64,000 nucleotides of DNA, from contig CM041294.1 of assembly GCA_023052935.1 (NCBI GenBank), forward strand, positions 96,789,616-96,853,615, given 5' to 3'. This document shows, one piece after another, positions 21,291-31,832 of the stretch. The translations under genes were made by a program, and so were the position numbers. Source of the stretch: Piezodorus guildinii (lineage: Eukaryota; Arthropoda; Insecta; Hemiptera; Pentatomidae). Position 1 is the first letter of the stretch, and each line of letters begins with the position of its first letter. The notes beneath the pieces were generated by a model. It did no database searches and was not told where the DNA came from. It saw only the letters and a list, made by a program, of their open reading frames with translations.

Positions 21291-21740
21291 AGGACCCTAT
21301 AAATATGTTCATGTAACTAATTTTATTTATTAAAATTATAAAATTTAGACCAAAACGTTGGTGGCCAAAAATGTTTTTATGATTGCTCCAACAACTGTTT
21401 GTATTTATACGTTTGCCTTTATACCAGAGAATAAGTTTAGTATTGTACTTACTAATAGGGGCTATAATTAGACAGTTATCATCATAATATGTTTTATATT
21501 CTTTAAAAGTATTCGCATACCAGCTAAATGATCTACAGGTAAACGACGCAACAAATTATGATGTAAGAATATGGTTTATTATTTCTTAATAATTGTACTA
21601 CAAAAATAATTACAAGAGAAATCGGAGAGCTAAAGAAAGACGTAGCAGCTCCACCGTCAATTTATCCTTAAAGAAAATAGACATTCACGACTGCTACATT
21701 CAAAACGCAATACCTCCACTAACCCTTTACCGATGTAATA
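21291..21740. other. unassigned spacer
   Basis: No gene or repeat recognised. The plus ORF at 21593-21928 runs into the AT microsatellite and is not supported. Confidence 0.4.
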
Positions 21741-21744
21741 TTTT

Positions 21745-21760
21745 TTTTATTATATATATA

Positions 21761-21799
<39 letters not shown>

Positions 21800-21808
21800 A
21801 TATTTTTT

Positions 21809-21860
<52 letters not shown>
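21745..21860. repeat. two adjacent (AT)n tracts
   Basis: Two AT tracts are separated by TATGTATGTAATATTTTTTT; the motif AATATTTTTTTTATTATAT precedes each, so the unit itself appears duplicated. Confidence 0.9.
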
Positions 21861-21867
<7 letters not shown>

Positions 21868-21934
21868 TACAATTAATCTGACTGTCCTAATTCAAAAACG
21901 GTATTCACTTCTTTATCTTTACAAATAATTGAGA

Positions 21935-22110
21935 AATTGACGTTAACATTTTTAATCGGCCACCAGTTTGAAACTAATCCGCTGATATTAAGGTCGAGGT
22001 GCCCTGTTTTGTTTGCGCCACGTTTTTAAAAAGATCGGTAGTTTTGAAACTTACGGCGGACAGACGGATTTTTTTTCTCTCTACACTGGGTTATAAAATT
22101 ATCAAATTCA
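21935..22110 (+). repeat. repeat X, distal fragment
   Basis: Contains TTTTTAATCGGCCACCAGTTT, GCTGATATTAAGGTCGAGGT and ACGGCGGACAGACGGATTTT, in the X order. Confidence 0.6.
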
Positions 22111-22119
22111 ATCAAATGA

Positions 22120-23352
22120 TCAAATCGAATTCCAGTTTTTAACGGAAATACACGTTTTAGGGTCCCCTGAGTCCAAATAACCAAGTCCCTCAAAAAGGTC
22201 TGTTTGTGTTTGTCCGTGTGAGGTAACTCCAGCGCAAAAACGATAAGTCGTACGGAAATGAAATTTCATATTTAAGATTACTATGCGCCCGAGATGTTAC
22301 AGTAACCTTTTCACTAAAATCGGCTTACCGGAAGTCCTACTTTATCCCACGCATTTAGCACCTTTTTACGATTTTCTCAAAAACGGCTCTAACGATTTTG
22401 ATTAAACTCTCTCTATCGATGTAAAATTTAATGGGCTTTGATATCATGTAGGTTTCATTCTGATTTTCTATTAGTCTGACGGGGTTGAAATGCAGTTTAA
22501 AATTTTATTAATTACAATTTTCTTCCTCTAAACTACCTTTAACTTTGTACATTCCAAAAGATTAACCATATCATCTTAATAACACTGATGAAGGAGGGCT
22601 AAATATCAAAGTTGAGCGAATTTGATGAACAACTAAAGCAGAAAAGTGCAAACATATACTTCTACGCAATTTTTTTGTTTTTGAACGCAAGAATAGTAAT
22701 ATAGATGTATAATATACCGTTAGATAGCTATAGATTTTAGAAAAAAATATTATCTGATTCTAAAGGGTAATAGAGAGTGATGAAAAGCCGTTAAACTAAC
22801 AGTTTCTGGTCCCTGAAAAGGGAAATACATGTTGACCGTGCTACCATCTGGTAGCATCTCAAAGAATTAGACCCCTAAACACTAAATGATTGTTGTAGAT
22901 AAAAATATAATAGATTATTTAATAAAACACATGTTTATATTAAAATCCAATTTAAATCATTCATGGGGTCACCCATAGCATAGTTGCTAGCATAACAGCT
23001 TTCTATGCCAAAGGTCGTGGGTTCAAACTTGCGGGTGGCTCTAGGATTTTTTAATGGGAGTAAAAAATCCTTAGTTATGCCGTCCTTCGGAGGGGACGTT
23101 AAAAGGTGGTCCCGAGCCTGTGCGATGTCAGGTACTCGTAAAAGATCCCTATCCTAATAAAACCTGGATAGACAAAATTTAGGACTCCCACTGTAGCATC
23201 GTCCGATTAGCCATAGTAGCATAAAGTGACGTTAAACGAATAAACAAATCATTCATTAACGATTTATTTTCTTTTATAAATTTGTTTAAAAAATCTTGAA
23301 TTCTTAAACGGAGGTAAGTGAAAGTCGTGTGTTGCGCGCACCAGATTTTTTA
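22120..23352 (-). mobile_element. H family copy interrupted by a SINE-1
   Basis: Minus strand begins at 23352 with CTGGTGCGCGCAACACACG and CTTTCACTTACCTCC, is interrupted by the SINE-1 at 22965-23245, and resumes at 22964 through ACATGTGTTTTATT down to GTGTATTTCCGTTAAAAACT near 22120. The terminal AGGTAAGTGAAAGT end is lost. A 16-bp A/T-rich local insertion and a block around GGTAGCATCTC (22830-22885) are peculiar to this copy. Confidence 0.9.
22954..23256 (+). mobile_element. SINE-1, full-length with 11-bp TSD
   Basis: The element proper is 22965-23245 and is flanked by AAATCATTCAT at 22954-22964 and 23246-23256. Head boxes: TAGCATAGTTGCTAGCATAA (A) and GTGGGTTCAAACTTG (B). The end is GACGTTAAACGAATAAAC. 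It jumped into an existing H copy, so this SINE-1 insertion is younger than that H copy. Confidence 0.96.
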
Positions 23353-23804
23353 ATATTACAATTTAATCTATTATGTGTTAATAAAACCACGATTACTTGG
23401 TCAATAATGTTTACATATTCTAAAAAAGGATTAGCTAAGGTGCTTTTATGAATCAGTTTCAACCGAGATTTCTTATCTTTAAGTGGTATTTCGTTTGCTC
23501 AAAATGGAAGAGAAAAAAATTCACTTTCGACATTTAATGATTGTTTATTTCCGAAAAGAAAATCCGCTGCAGAGACGGTTAACGAAATTAAGAGTCTGTA
23601 CGATGATGATGCCTTAGCATAAAGCATGGTACCGGAAGACAGAAACAATACAAAAATAAATTCAGTTATAGCCAAGTACATTATTTCCCTTCCATTCTGC
23701 TGCAAGCACTCTCTTTAAGCTATGATGTCACTCCCGAGAAAATATTGCTCACATCATCATTATATATCACGAGTACTGCGGTTTTAGTATTCTAAATTAG
23801 TTAG
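23353..23804. other. unassigned spacer
   Basis: A minus ORF at 23705-23499 (68 aa) has a hydrophobic N-terminal half but no recognisable family. No repeat identified. Confidence 0.35.
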
Positions 23805-24010
23805 GAATTTCCACTTTATACCAAGCATTTTAGATCTTTTTTCGATTTTCTCAAAAACGACTTTCATTAAACTCGCTATATGGATGTAAAACTTAATGGG
23901 CTTTAATGCCAATGTAGGTTTCATTCTGATTGAAATAGTCTGACAGGGATTAAATGCCTATATATTAAATTTTATTGCTCTAAAGTACCTTTACTTTTGT
24001 AGCTTAAAAA

Positions 24011-24785
24011 AAAGCCATTGAGGAATGGTGTCAGAACTGGAGGATTAAAATCAATCCTAAAAAATCCCACCAAATTACCTTTATCCTTCGTCGAAAACCG
24101 ATGACCTCCTGCCCTACCGTATCCTTTAATAATACGCCACTCATACCTGTTGAACAAATCCGATACCTAGGACTCCATCTTGACAAACGTCTTACATGGA
24201 ACCCTCACACGAGACTAAAACGACAGGAAACTGCCCGTAGATACCGATTACTACAACACTTACTAGACAAACGTCCAAAACTTCCAATTCACTACAAAAA
24301 GCTCATTTATATCACTGTCATCAGACCAATCTGGACATATGGAATCGAGCTTTGGGGCTCTACTAAGCCATCTAATTCCTCCCGCATCCAATCCTTATAA
24401 TCCAAAATCCTTCGCAAAATCCTAAATGCTCGTTATTTCGTCACAAATAAAATCATCCATAACGACCTTCATATCCCATTTGTGGCAGACCTTTCTCGTA
24501 CCAGATATACTACTTTTAATTCCAAACTCCCAACTCATATAAACCCTCTTGTCTGCAACCTATCAACCTCGCATATTCCTGACAACCCTCCGAGGTGATT
24601 GAAAAAAAGATGGCCTCGGGATCTAGTTACTTAAATAAACATCGAAGTAGTACCGCTAGGTAGTTTCTTCACAATCCTTATACGCCTTTTATTATAATTC
24701 ATCACTTTTACTCATTGTATTTATGTAATATACAGTTGTAAAATTCAATAAAATATAATTAAAAAAAAAAAAAAAAAAAAAAAAA
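24011..24785 (+). mobile_element. 5'-truncated Jockey-like retrotransposon
   Basis: About 770 bp of LINE 3' end with a poly-A tail of 25 bases (24761-24785), inserted in an H copy. The poly-A tail and 5' truncation show target-primed insertion. The TSD cannot be read because the H target is itself A-rich. Smaller relatives are at 40556-40770, 41200-41665 and 61045-61440. Confidence 0.9.
24014..24598 (+). pseudogene. Jockey-type reverse transcriptase C-terminal part
   Basis: The frame opens inside the reverse transcriptase (EEWCQNWRIKINPKKSHQIT, the thumb/palm junction found in Jockey-clade elements), followed by YLGLHLDKRLTWNPH at about residues 50-65. After that come TVIRPIWTYGIELWGST and a C-terminal segment SRTRYTTFNSKLP. 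One in-frame TAA at 24398, where relatives have CAA (Gln), interrupts it. A stop at 24596 ends it. Endonuclease and catalytic YADD regions are missing through 5' truncation. Confidence 0.9.
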
Positions 24786-25030
24786 GATAGGTCCATCTTG
24801 TTAGCAATGATAAATAACGGCTTAATATGCAAGTTGAACGAATTTGATAAACAACTAAAGGAGAAAAGTATTTTTACATATTTTTTAAAGCAATGTTTGT
24901 GTTTTTGAACACAAGAACAGTAATTTAGATGTATAATATACCCTTGGGTTGTTAAATATTTTAGAAAAAAAAATTAGCTAATACAGGGAATTGTAATAGT
25001 TAATGGAGAGTGATGAAAAGCCGCCAAAAC

Positions 25031-25888
25031 TGAACGCTGTTGCCTGCGGCTTCGTCTGCGCCAATTTCAGTTATTATTATCGCTATTAAGACGTTTTTAA
25101 AAGAATATATTATGTTTTCCGGAAAGTTCGTAGTGAAATTTGGAAAACAAGTAAAATTGATGAACAGCTTAAAATTTATTTATTTAATCTACAAAATATT
25201 TACCACCGTTAGCGATTACCCTTTCCCAACGGCTTGGAAGGTCCATCATACCTTTTTCCAAAAATACTGTCCTTACTCCTGAAGAACTAACTATAAAAGG
25301 TCCGTTTTGACGTAATCTTCAGAAGAGTAGGATTTGCCTTGTAAACTTAGTTAATTCCATGAGGATTAAAGACATATAAATGAACATTAGCTTTGCGATT
25401 CATTTTTAGTAGAGAAAGTTAAAGGTAAAGTTTATTTTTAAAATCTCTGCGAACTTTTCGGACAACCCGACAAGTACTTCTCCGATGATATTTTATTTAA
25501 AGATATTTTGCGTTTTATTTTCTTGTGGCAGAAGAACATACTGATTTTCTCCGCAACCCGATCTTGACGTAAATCGATTCCTATGTGTTCAAATGTTTGC
25601 CCATGTGATTTATTAATTGTTACAAAAAAAGATAACTTAACGGGAAATTGAATTACTTTAAAATTAATCGGAATCGTTGGGATGCGAGGTTAATTTTCCT
25701 CGTTTTTTCTAGATTTTCCATTGATTCTTCACTGCTATTGGAAGCAGCGTGATGTATATAGTGGCCTATAGCCTTCCTCGATAAATGGACTATCCAACAC
25801 AAAAAGAATTTTTTCATTTTGAACCTGTAGTTTCTGAGATTATCGCGTTCAAACAAACAAACTCTTCATCTTTATAATATTATGATGA
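25031..25888 (-). mobile_element. Helitron fragment inserted in H copy
   Basis: Minus strand begins at 25888 with TCATCATAATATTATAAAGA and GAGTTTGTTTGTTTGAACGC, a 5' end type I recognise from arthropod Helitrons. It ends near 25031 with GACGAAGCCGCAGGCAACAG, the GC-rich 3' segment that normally precedes CTAGT; here CTAGT is degraded. The interior keeps only the end of the helicase frame. The replicase (Rep) domain is absent. The H sequence continues on both sides without overlap, in keeping with Helitron insertion without TSD. Confidence 0.72.
25500..25690 (-). pseudogene. PIF1-type helicase C-terminal remnant (Helitron)
   Basis: Translating the minus strand upstream to downstream gives PTIPINFKVIQFPVKLSFFV, then TINKSHGQTFEHIGIDLRQD. 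This fits the conserved PIF1/RecD2-like motif (TINKSQGQT...VGIDL) of Helitron helicases. The following segment (FFCHKKIKRK) no longer carries the expected GQLYVALSR motif in frame, so it is frameshifted or mutated. The remnant cannot be functional. Confidence 0.8.
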
Positions 25889-26025
25889 GTTATTTAATAA
25901 AACACATGTTTCTATTGGAATTCAATTTAATTAATTCTTCAACAATTTATATGTATCTCTAAATGTATTTATAAATTCTTATAATGGTTTTAACAGCAGA
26001 GGTAAGTGAAAGTTGTGTGATGCGC

Positions 26026-26497
26026 GCAGTATATTTTCTTCTTTTATAATGTTGCAGACTGCCTTTCCGATATTTACCTTGGACGAAGCGTCAACTTCCT
26101 CGGAAAACGTAAACTTCCGCGCCTCATTTCCTCTTTTATATTTCCGCTTTTGCAATCTGTATCTCTTCGATATAACTCTTTGATTCTCTTGTAATGTTCT
26201 TCTTCTTTTCGAGACATTATTATTATATTGCCATAACATTTACATTAGAGTAATTTTGGTTACAATAATATCGATGTCCCTAAATAATGCCCTATTCCTT
26301 ACTTTTTGACTCCGTAGCTTTTTGATTTTACTTACTCATCTACGAAACATAATTAAATTTTTCAATTGAGTACGGCAGAAAAATAGGCATTCTATATTAA
26401 CAAATTGAAGCTATGAATGAAGATAGAGATTTACAAACATTTATTTATTTGAGAACGAACATAACTGTACATATGCAACATTTGAAAAAAAAAAAAA
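26026..26497. other. unassigned spacer with lysine/arginine-rich minus ORF
   Basis: The minus ORF 26239-25979 starts with an ATG and encodes about 60 residues rich in K, R and E (SKRRRTLQENQRVISKRYRL) before running into the H terminus. Inside it a CAAGGTAAAT could act as a splice donor. It might be an exon fragment or chance. I do not recognise it. Confidence 0.25.
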
Positions 26498-27608
26498 ATT
26501 GTTGCAGGCAACACAGGGCTTTCACTTACCTCCGTTTTAAAAATCGATTAAAGAATTTTCAAATACAGTTAAAAATAAAAATTAGTGAAACCTTCAAAGA
26601 ATTAATTAGCTTTAATTTCAATAGAAACATGTGTTTTATTAAAAAATCGATTATATTTTTATCTAAAATAATCAGTTAGTTTTATCGGTTCTTTATCAAT
26701 CTCTAGTACCTTTTAAAATCTTGTGTATAATATAATATTTTTTCTGAAATTTTTATTTTTCCAACGGTTTATCATACAAGTATATTACGGTTCTTATGTT
26801 CAAAAACTAAAAAAATTGCATTAAAAAAAATATTTTTTTACTTTTGCTGTATTTTAAATTCGCTTAACTTGCATATATAGCTGTTATTTATCAGTGCTAA
26901 CATGATGATATGGTTATTTTTATAGAATCAACAAAATTAAAGGTACTTTAGAGAAAGAAACTTTAAAATATCGGCATTTAACCCCTGTCAGACTATTTCA
27001 ATCAGAATGAAACCTGCATCATATTAAAGCCCATTAAATTTTACATCGATATATTGAGTTTAATCAAAATCGTTAGAGCCGTTTTCGGGAAAATCGTAAA
27101 AAGGTGCTAAATGCATGGTATAAACTAGATCTTCCGGTCAGCTGATTTTGATAAAAATGATTCTGTACCTTTAATTTTTTAGATTTAAAAAAAAATTGGA
27201 ACGTCATCTTATTAGCATTGATAAATAAAGGGTAAATAGGGAAGTTGAGCGAAGTTGATAAACAACTAAAGGAGAAAAGTGCAAACATATTTTTTTTATG
27301 CAAGTTTTGTGTTTTTGAACATATGAATAGTAATATAGATGTATAAAATATCGTTGGATAGCTTAAGATTTTAGAAAAAATATTATCTAATACACGGAAT
27401 TTTAAGGTTAATGGAGAGTGATGAAAAGCCGATAAAACTAACTGATTGTCATAGGTAAAAATATAATAGATTATTTATTAAAACACATGTTTCTATTGAA
27501 ATTAAAAATAATAAAATTCCTTAACAATTTATTTGCATTTAAAAATTCTTAAATTGATTTTAAGGGCGGAGGTAAGTGAAAGTCGTGTATTGCGCGCACC
27601 AGATTTTT
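26498..27608. mobile_element. H family foldback: two H halves head to head
   Basis: Positions 26498-27165 are a plus-strand H half starting at GGCAACACAGGGCTTTCACT and reaching the GCTGATTTTGAT block. Positions 27166-27608 are a minus-strand H half ending with CTTTCACTTACCTCCGCCC and CTGGTGCGCGCAATACACG on the complement. Both outer ends are therefore the same H terminus. The outer 440 bp of each side are inverted copies of one another. The AGGTAAGTGAAAGTAA end is absent. Confidence 0.9.
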
Positions 27609-27714
27609 TTTATTTATTGTACTCATTTTTATTTTTAATATTTTTTATTATAGTTACTTTATAGAGCGATTACAAACGGAAAGTAATCGTCAGATCGCTT
27701 GCCTCTATCAAATC

Positions 27715-27870
27715 AAGATGCTAATGGGATTATAATCCCAATGTGAAAAATGTAATTGCATTTCAATAGAGCTGTAATTTATCAATTAGCTAAATGATAG
27801 CTACTGTCAGTTTGTTCAGCAGATACCCAATAATTATATCGAATCATTAGCTTCTTCGGGTTTGATTTTT
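27715..27870 (+). repeat. repeat Y, copy 2
   Basis: Ordered match to 13895-14015: CAATGTGAAAAATGTAATTG, CAATAGAGCTGTAATTTATC, TAGCTACTG and TTAGCTTCTTCGGGTTTGAT. Confidence 0.65.
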
Positions 27871-27884
27871 GTATATTTCATTTG

Positions 27885-28010
27885 TTTGTTTATTTATGTA
27901 ACGTCAATTTACGTCTGTGACTAATCGGACGATGCTACAGTGGGTGTGCTAAATTTTGTTTTCCGGGTTTAATTAAGATAGAGAGAGATCTTCACCTTCG
28001 TAACCACTAC
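27885..28010 (-). mobile_element. SINE-1 3' fragment
   Basis: Minus strand holds CCACTGTAGCATCGTCCGAT, GTAAATTGACGTTACATAAA and a CAAA tail. Upstream parts are degraded. Confidence 0.7.
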
Positions 28011-28370
28011 TTTATGTCCCCTAACTACTTTATGGCATAATTTAAGATTTTTCACTTCCATTTGTAACAATAATCAGTTATATGATTAATCTCTATACAA
28101 TTATTATGGAGTGGGAAGTAAAGCGTCTCTAGTGGCCATTGTGGAATATACACAGAAAGACTTACGGAGATTGCACTTCTAAGGGTTTTGAGCTGTACAG
28201 TTAACTTTATCTTTTTCTTGCTACCTTTTCTAAATAATATCTTCTTCTGTGGCCTCAACACATTGAATCATTTATTTTATACTTTCATTCTTATTATATG
28301 CTTATAATTATATTTATAATAGTGTGCATTGTGTTTATTCAAAATCAAAGCATGTGATTTCTTCTCTTTG
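28011..28370. other. unassigned spacer
   Basis: A minus ORF at 28261-28052 (69 aa) has no recognisable domain. Nothing else seen. Confidence 0.35.
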
Positions 28371-28666
28371 CATATTGTGCATGTTTATTTATTCAACGTC
28401 ACTTTATGTCACTGTGGCTAATCGGACGATACTACAGTGGGAGTCCTAAATTTTATCTATCCAGGTTTAATTAGAATAGGTATCTTTAACGTGTACCTGA
28501 ATAGCATAGGCTCGGGCCCACGTTTTTCCCTCCGAAGGACGGCATAACTTGTTTACTCCCATTAGAAAATCCTAAGACCACCTGCGGGTTTGAACCCGTA
28601 ACCTTTGTCATAAAAGGCTGTTATGCTAGCCACCATGCTACAGGTGATCCCATATTATGCATGTTT
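28371..28666 (-). mobile_element. SINE-1, full-length with 16-bp TSD
   Basis: Element 28387-28650 between CATATTGTGCATGTTT (28371-28386) and CATATTATGCATGTTT (28651-28666), one mismatch. Minus-strand head boxes: TAGCATGGTGGCTAGCATAA and TACGGGTTCAAACCCG. Full body and CGTTGAATAAATAAA tail. Confidence 0.96.
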
Positions 28667-28864
28667 CTTCTTATCAATAAACTGTATATCTATCTTCACT
28701 AGAGTCTATTTCTTCTTGATATTGTTTACCAAGTTGGCATGGATCACTTGTAAAAAGTTTTAATTCTTTATCTTAACCATTAAAAGGGCTTATAGCCTGG
28801 CGCCCAACAAGAAATATTATATCGAAGTTTTCTTACATACTCTCTAAATCTTCCCGAAATTTAC

Positions 28865-28991
28865 TGGTAACACATTAAAAAATATCCCGACGGGTTAGCG
28901 TGATCTCTGCTTTGTTACCTCCTCGCATTGCCTTGGCCTAGGTACGGATTCTCTATATGTACTCAACTCAATTCCCTTTATAGGTTGTACA

Positions 28992-29019
<28 letters not shown>
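28865..29019 (+). mobile_element. SINE-2 3' half with T tail
   Basis: Contains GGGTTAGCGTGATCTCTGC, CCTTGGCCTAGG, ATATGTACTCAACTC, CCCTTTATAGGTTGTACAG and about 27 T residues at 28990-29018. The head is missing. Confidence 0.7.
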
Positions 29020-29022
<3 letters not shown>

Positions 29023-29260
29023 ATTTTGAGTTAGTTCCTGTTCAAACACCCAAAATTCTCATGAAAAAATAAAAATGTACGTGTTCGTCACTCAAAATCA
29101 ATAAACCGTCCTGAATGTGTCTAATCATCATTTGAAAGATAAGAATTTTGATATGAAAAGCTACATTTTATAGTTTTATATAAATAAAATAATAAACCAT
29201 TCTAAAATAATTTAAAGGGTTTTAATTAAGTCAAGCATGTAACAAAGTAAAATACAATTA

Positions 29261-29264
<4 letters not shown>
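29020..29264. repeat. AT-rich; includes repeat W copy 2 (29125-29240)
   Basis: ATCATCATTTGAAAGATAAG and AAAGCTACATTTTATAG match 5190-5310 in order. No gene. Confidence 0.4.

Positions 29265-29330
<66 letters not shown>
29265..29330. repeat. (TC)n followed by (AT)n
   Basis: A CT dinucleotide tract (about 29265-29298) passes directly into an AT tract (to about 29330). Confidence 0.95.
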
Positions 29331-29332
<2 letters not shown>

Positions 29333-29530
29333 TATATAGATTGCAATCGCACTTTTTTTTACCTTAAACTAAAACTACTAAAGTGATAAACTCTAAATCA
29401 GTTAGAATAATAAATAATGAGTTAGAATAATAAATAGTTAGAATAGATAAATACTAAATCAGTAATAGGTTTTTTGAACATAAATAACACCTCATTCAGA
29501 TTGCACCCGTGCGAAGCAGGGGCGGGTTAG
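29298..29530 (+). mobile_element. possible short Helitron-like element
   Basis: After the microsatellite come TAGATTGCAATCGCAC and AT-rich sequence, ending GCACCCGTGCGAAGCAGGGG and CGGGTTAG. That GC-rich end resembles Helitron 3' ends of the CGGGT..CTAG kind, but the last tetranucleotide is TTAG and no clean hairpin is evident. The start could be TC at the edge of the CT tract. A SINE or LINE tail is an alternative. Confidence 0.35.
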
Positions 29531-29904
29531 TAAATAATTTCACTGATTATTGCTGGTACAAAGAAGAGCTAAATTATCCTATAAATATAAATTCCATTTT
29601 TTTCCGCAATATCTGATATACTGTTATCAGTAAGTTTAATGTTATCTACGTTTTGGGAAATCCCAACTGAATTTTCCCCAGCATTGTGGTTTACACTGCA
29701 CTTTCTGGACATCATATCCAATTGCTGTGTAGGCAATTAACTGATCTGAAATACGATGAGACCTATTGGGGAGGATAAAGGGTAATTAAAGAAAGATCTT
29801 AAGAAATGTGAAGTAGTTAGGATATCAACTTGTGTTGAAGACGCATCACGAATTACGACTACTAAATACAAAACGCAACATCTCTCTTCCTCTCTCTTTT
29901 TTAC
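29531..29904. other. unassigned spacer
   Basis: No gene or named repeat recognised. Confidence 0.4.
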
Positions 29905-29958
29905 TTTCATTCACCTATGTACGAAATATATAGTAAGGGAAAGTATTCCGATCTGGTG
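29905..29958 (-). mobile_element. H family 3' end remnant
   Basis: Minus strand: ACTTTCCCTTACTATATATT, TCGTACATAGGTGAATGAAA and GTAAAAA. It is truncated upstream of the GCGATCGC segment. Confidence 0.75.
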
Positions 29959-29959
29959 T

Positions 29960-30042
29960 GTTTTGCGACTTGGATAGTTCAAATTTAGCATCGTCCGATT
30001 AGCCACAGTGTCATAAAGTGGCGTTAAATAAACAAACAAACA
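29960..30042 (+). mobile_element. SINE-1 3' end fragment
   Basis: Contains TTTAGCATCGTCCGATTAGC, then GGCGTTAAATAAACAAACAAAC-type tail. Only the last 80 bp remain. Confidence 0.75.
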
Positions 30043-30164
30043 AATCTGTGATTATTATTTTCATGCATTATAAAAAGTGAAATGTACCTTTGGTTGAGCG
30101 GAGACAGGTTGTGACATCAGCTATGGTTATTCCCAACCATTCTGTACCGAGCGTTACTTACATG

Positions 30165-30315
30165 TAATCGCTGTAGTGTGGGACAACTCTGAGGTAGGGA
30201 GACCACCTTGGGATGAACAAATCTAATCTCCTCCTTGAACGATCGTTTGCCTATCGGATAGGATCCTTAATATGTACCTGACCCCAACATCCTTCATGGG
30301 TTGGACAGCTAAGAT
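30165..30315 (+). mobile_element. SINE-2, degenerate
   Basis: AGGTAGGGAGACCACCTTGG and the later ATATGTACCTGACCCC and TTCATGGGTTGGACAG parts follow the SINE-2 order, with a large internal deletion or replacement. Confidence 0.4.
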
Positions 30316-31832
30316 AGCCCGCAAGCCAGCAACGAAAAATGCAACCCATTTTACCAAAAAAATGTTTATGTTTTACGCAAAGCATCTACCATGATAAAGA
30401 AAAAAATACATATCTGCTAACTCAAAACGGGTGGATTACAAAATGACGGCCATTCAAAAAGAGAATATAACGAGATATCACTCTTTTCTAACATAATTAT
30501 GGTAACTATCATGGAAACGGCTCATCCTTTGAAGATAATTGTTATAAAGTAAATCATCAAGTACTTAATAAGCTTTGTGTGTTTATTTAACGTCCATTTA
30601 TGCTACTGTGGCTAATCGGACGATGCTAGAGTGGGAGTCCTAAATTTCGTCTATACAGATTTAATTGGGATAGGGATCTTTAACGAGTACCTGACATAGT
30701 ACAGGCTCGGGACCACCTTTCAACGTCCCCTCCGAAAAACGGCATAACTAAGGATTTTTAACTCGCATTAAAGAATTCTAGGGAATTAAAGCATTAAAGA
30801 ATTCTACCTGCGGGTTTGAATCCGGATTTAATAAGCTTTCATTTAAGTGGTAAAAGACATTTGTATGTTCAATATTCAACGATATAGATATATTACATTT
30901 TTTTTTTTTATTTGCGGAAAACGATATATTACTATTTTCTAACATCATGGAAACGACTTATCCTATGAGAATAATCGTTATAACAATTAATTTAGAAAAT
31001 TAAATCACCTTTAATTTTAGTTGTAAAGCACGTCTGTATGGCTAATAGTTATATAGATATGGTTCTTACAAAAAAACCGGAAACTGATAAATTTCTTATT
31101 TTTGTCATTAATTTGTTTGATACCATGGAAACGGCTCTTAACAACATAATGGTTATAAATTACTTTATGAGGCATAAAATTAGCTTTAATTTGAGTAGTA
31201 ATAGAAACCAAAAAAACGAAATTCTGACTCATATAACCATGATTTTCTTTTTGACCTCATAATACTTGGCGAAAAACGAATCAAATGGGTGTAAAGCCGC
31301 GACAGACGCGTTTTTAGGGACAGAAATTCTGACCTATGTAACTATTGCACTGACATTATGTCGGAAAGTATCAGACCTATAGATTTCTATTACTATTCAA
31401 ATTAAAGCTAATTTAATTTAATTTTATCTTAAAGTACTTATAAACAGTCGTTCCTATGATATCAAGTAAATAAATGATCAAAAATAAGAAGTTTCTCGGT
31501 TTCCAGTTTTTTTGTAAGAACAACATCTATATAGCCATTAGTCATACAGGTGTGTTTTATAACACAAATTAAAGATGATTAAATTTTCTATATTAATTGA
31601 TATAAAAATTATCCTCAAAGGATGAGCCGTTTCCACAATAGTAACTATAATTTTGTTAGAAAAGTGTGATATTGCATTATTTTCCTTTTTGAATGGCCGC
31701 CATTTTGTAATTCACCCCGTTTTGAGTTGTCAGACGTGTATTTTATGGTTTACCATGATAGATGCTTTGCATAAAACATCTTAAATATTTTGGTGAAAAG
31801 GGTTGCATTTTTCGTCGCTGGCTCACGGACTA
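30316..31832. mobile_element. 1.5-kb foldback DNA element, TA-flanked
   Basis: The left arm starts TAGCCCGCAAGCCAGCAACG at 30315 and the right arm ends with its inverse (complement TAGTCCGTGAGCCAGCGACG) at 31832. The arms (about 30316-30565 plus 30840-31250, and 31380-31832) match over at least 450 bp on the outside, including GCAAAGCATCTA and GCGGCCATTC blocks. TA at both borders suggests a TA target duplication. No transposase frame is present, so it is non-autonomous. The paired ORFs at 31017-31262 are shadows of one another. Confidence 0.85.
30565..30839 (-). mobile_element. SINE-1 inside the foldback, 12-bp TSD
   Basis: Element 30577-30827 is bounded by TTAATAAGCTTT at 30565-30576 and 30828-30839. 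Minus strand begins in the head at the B-box region (CCGGATTCAAACCCG), so the A box is missing (5' truncation). The body has a duplication around ATTAAAGAATTCTA. The tail is GACGTTAAATAAAC. It inserted after the foldback element was in place. Confidence 0.94.

Larger units (their letters stand above)
23805..26025 (-). mobile_element. H family copy split by a Jockey and a Helitron
   Basis: Three collinear pieces of one H copy are seen on the minus strand: 26025-25889 (subterminal CTTTCACTTACCT and ACATGTGTTTTATTAA block), 25030-24786 (GCTTTTCATCACTCTCC to AACAAGATGG), and 24010-23805 (AAAGGTACTTTAGAG to AAAGTGGAAAT). The intervening sequences are a 5'-truncated Jockey-like element and a Helitron fragment, annotated separately. 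Confidence 0.88.

Noticed and set aside
30999..31262. two overlapping 70-codon ORFs on opposite strands
   Set aside because: They lie inside one arm of the foldback element, where the inverted composition creates matching open frames. No domain is visible.
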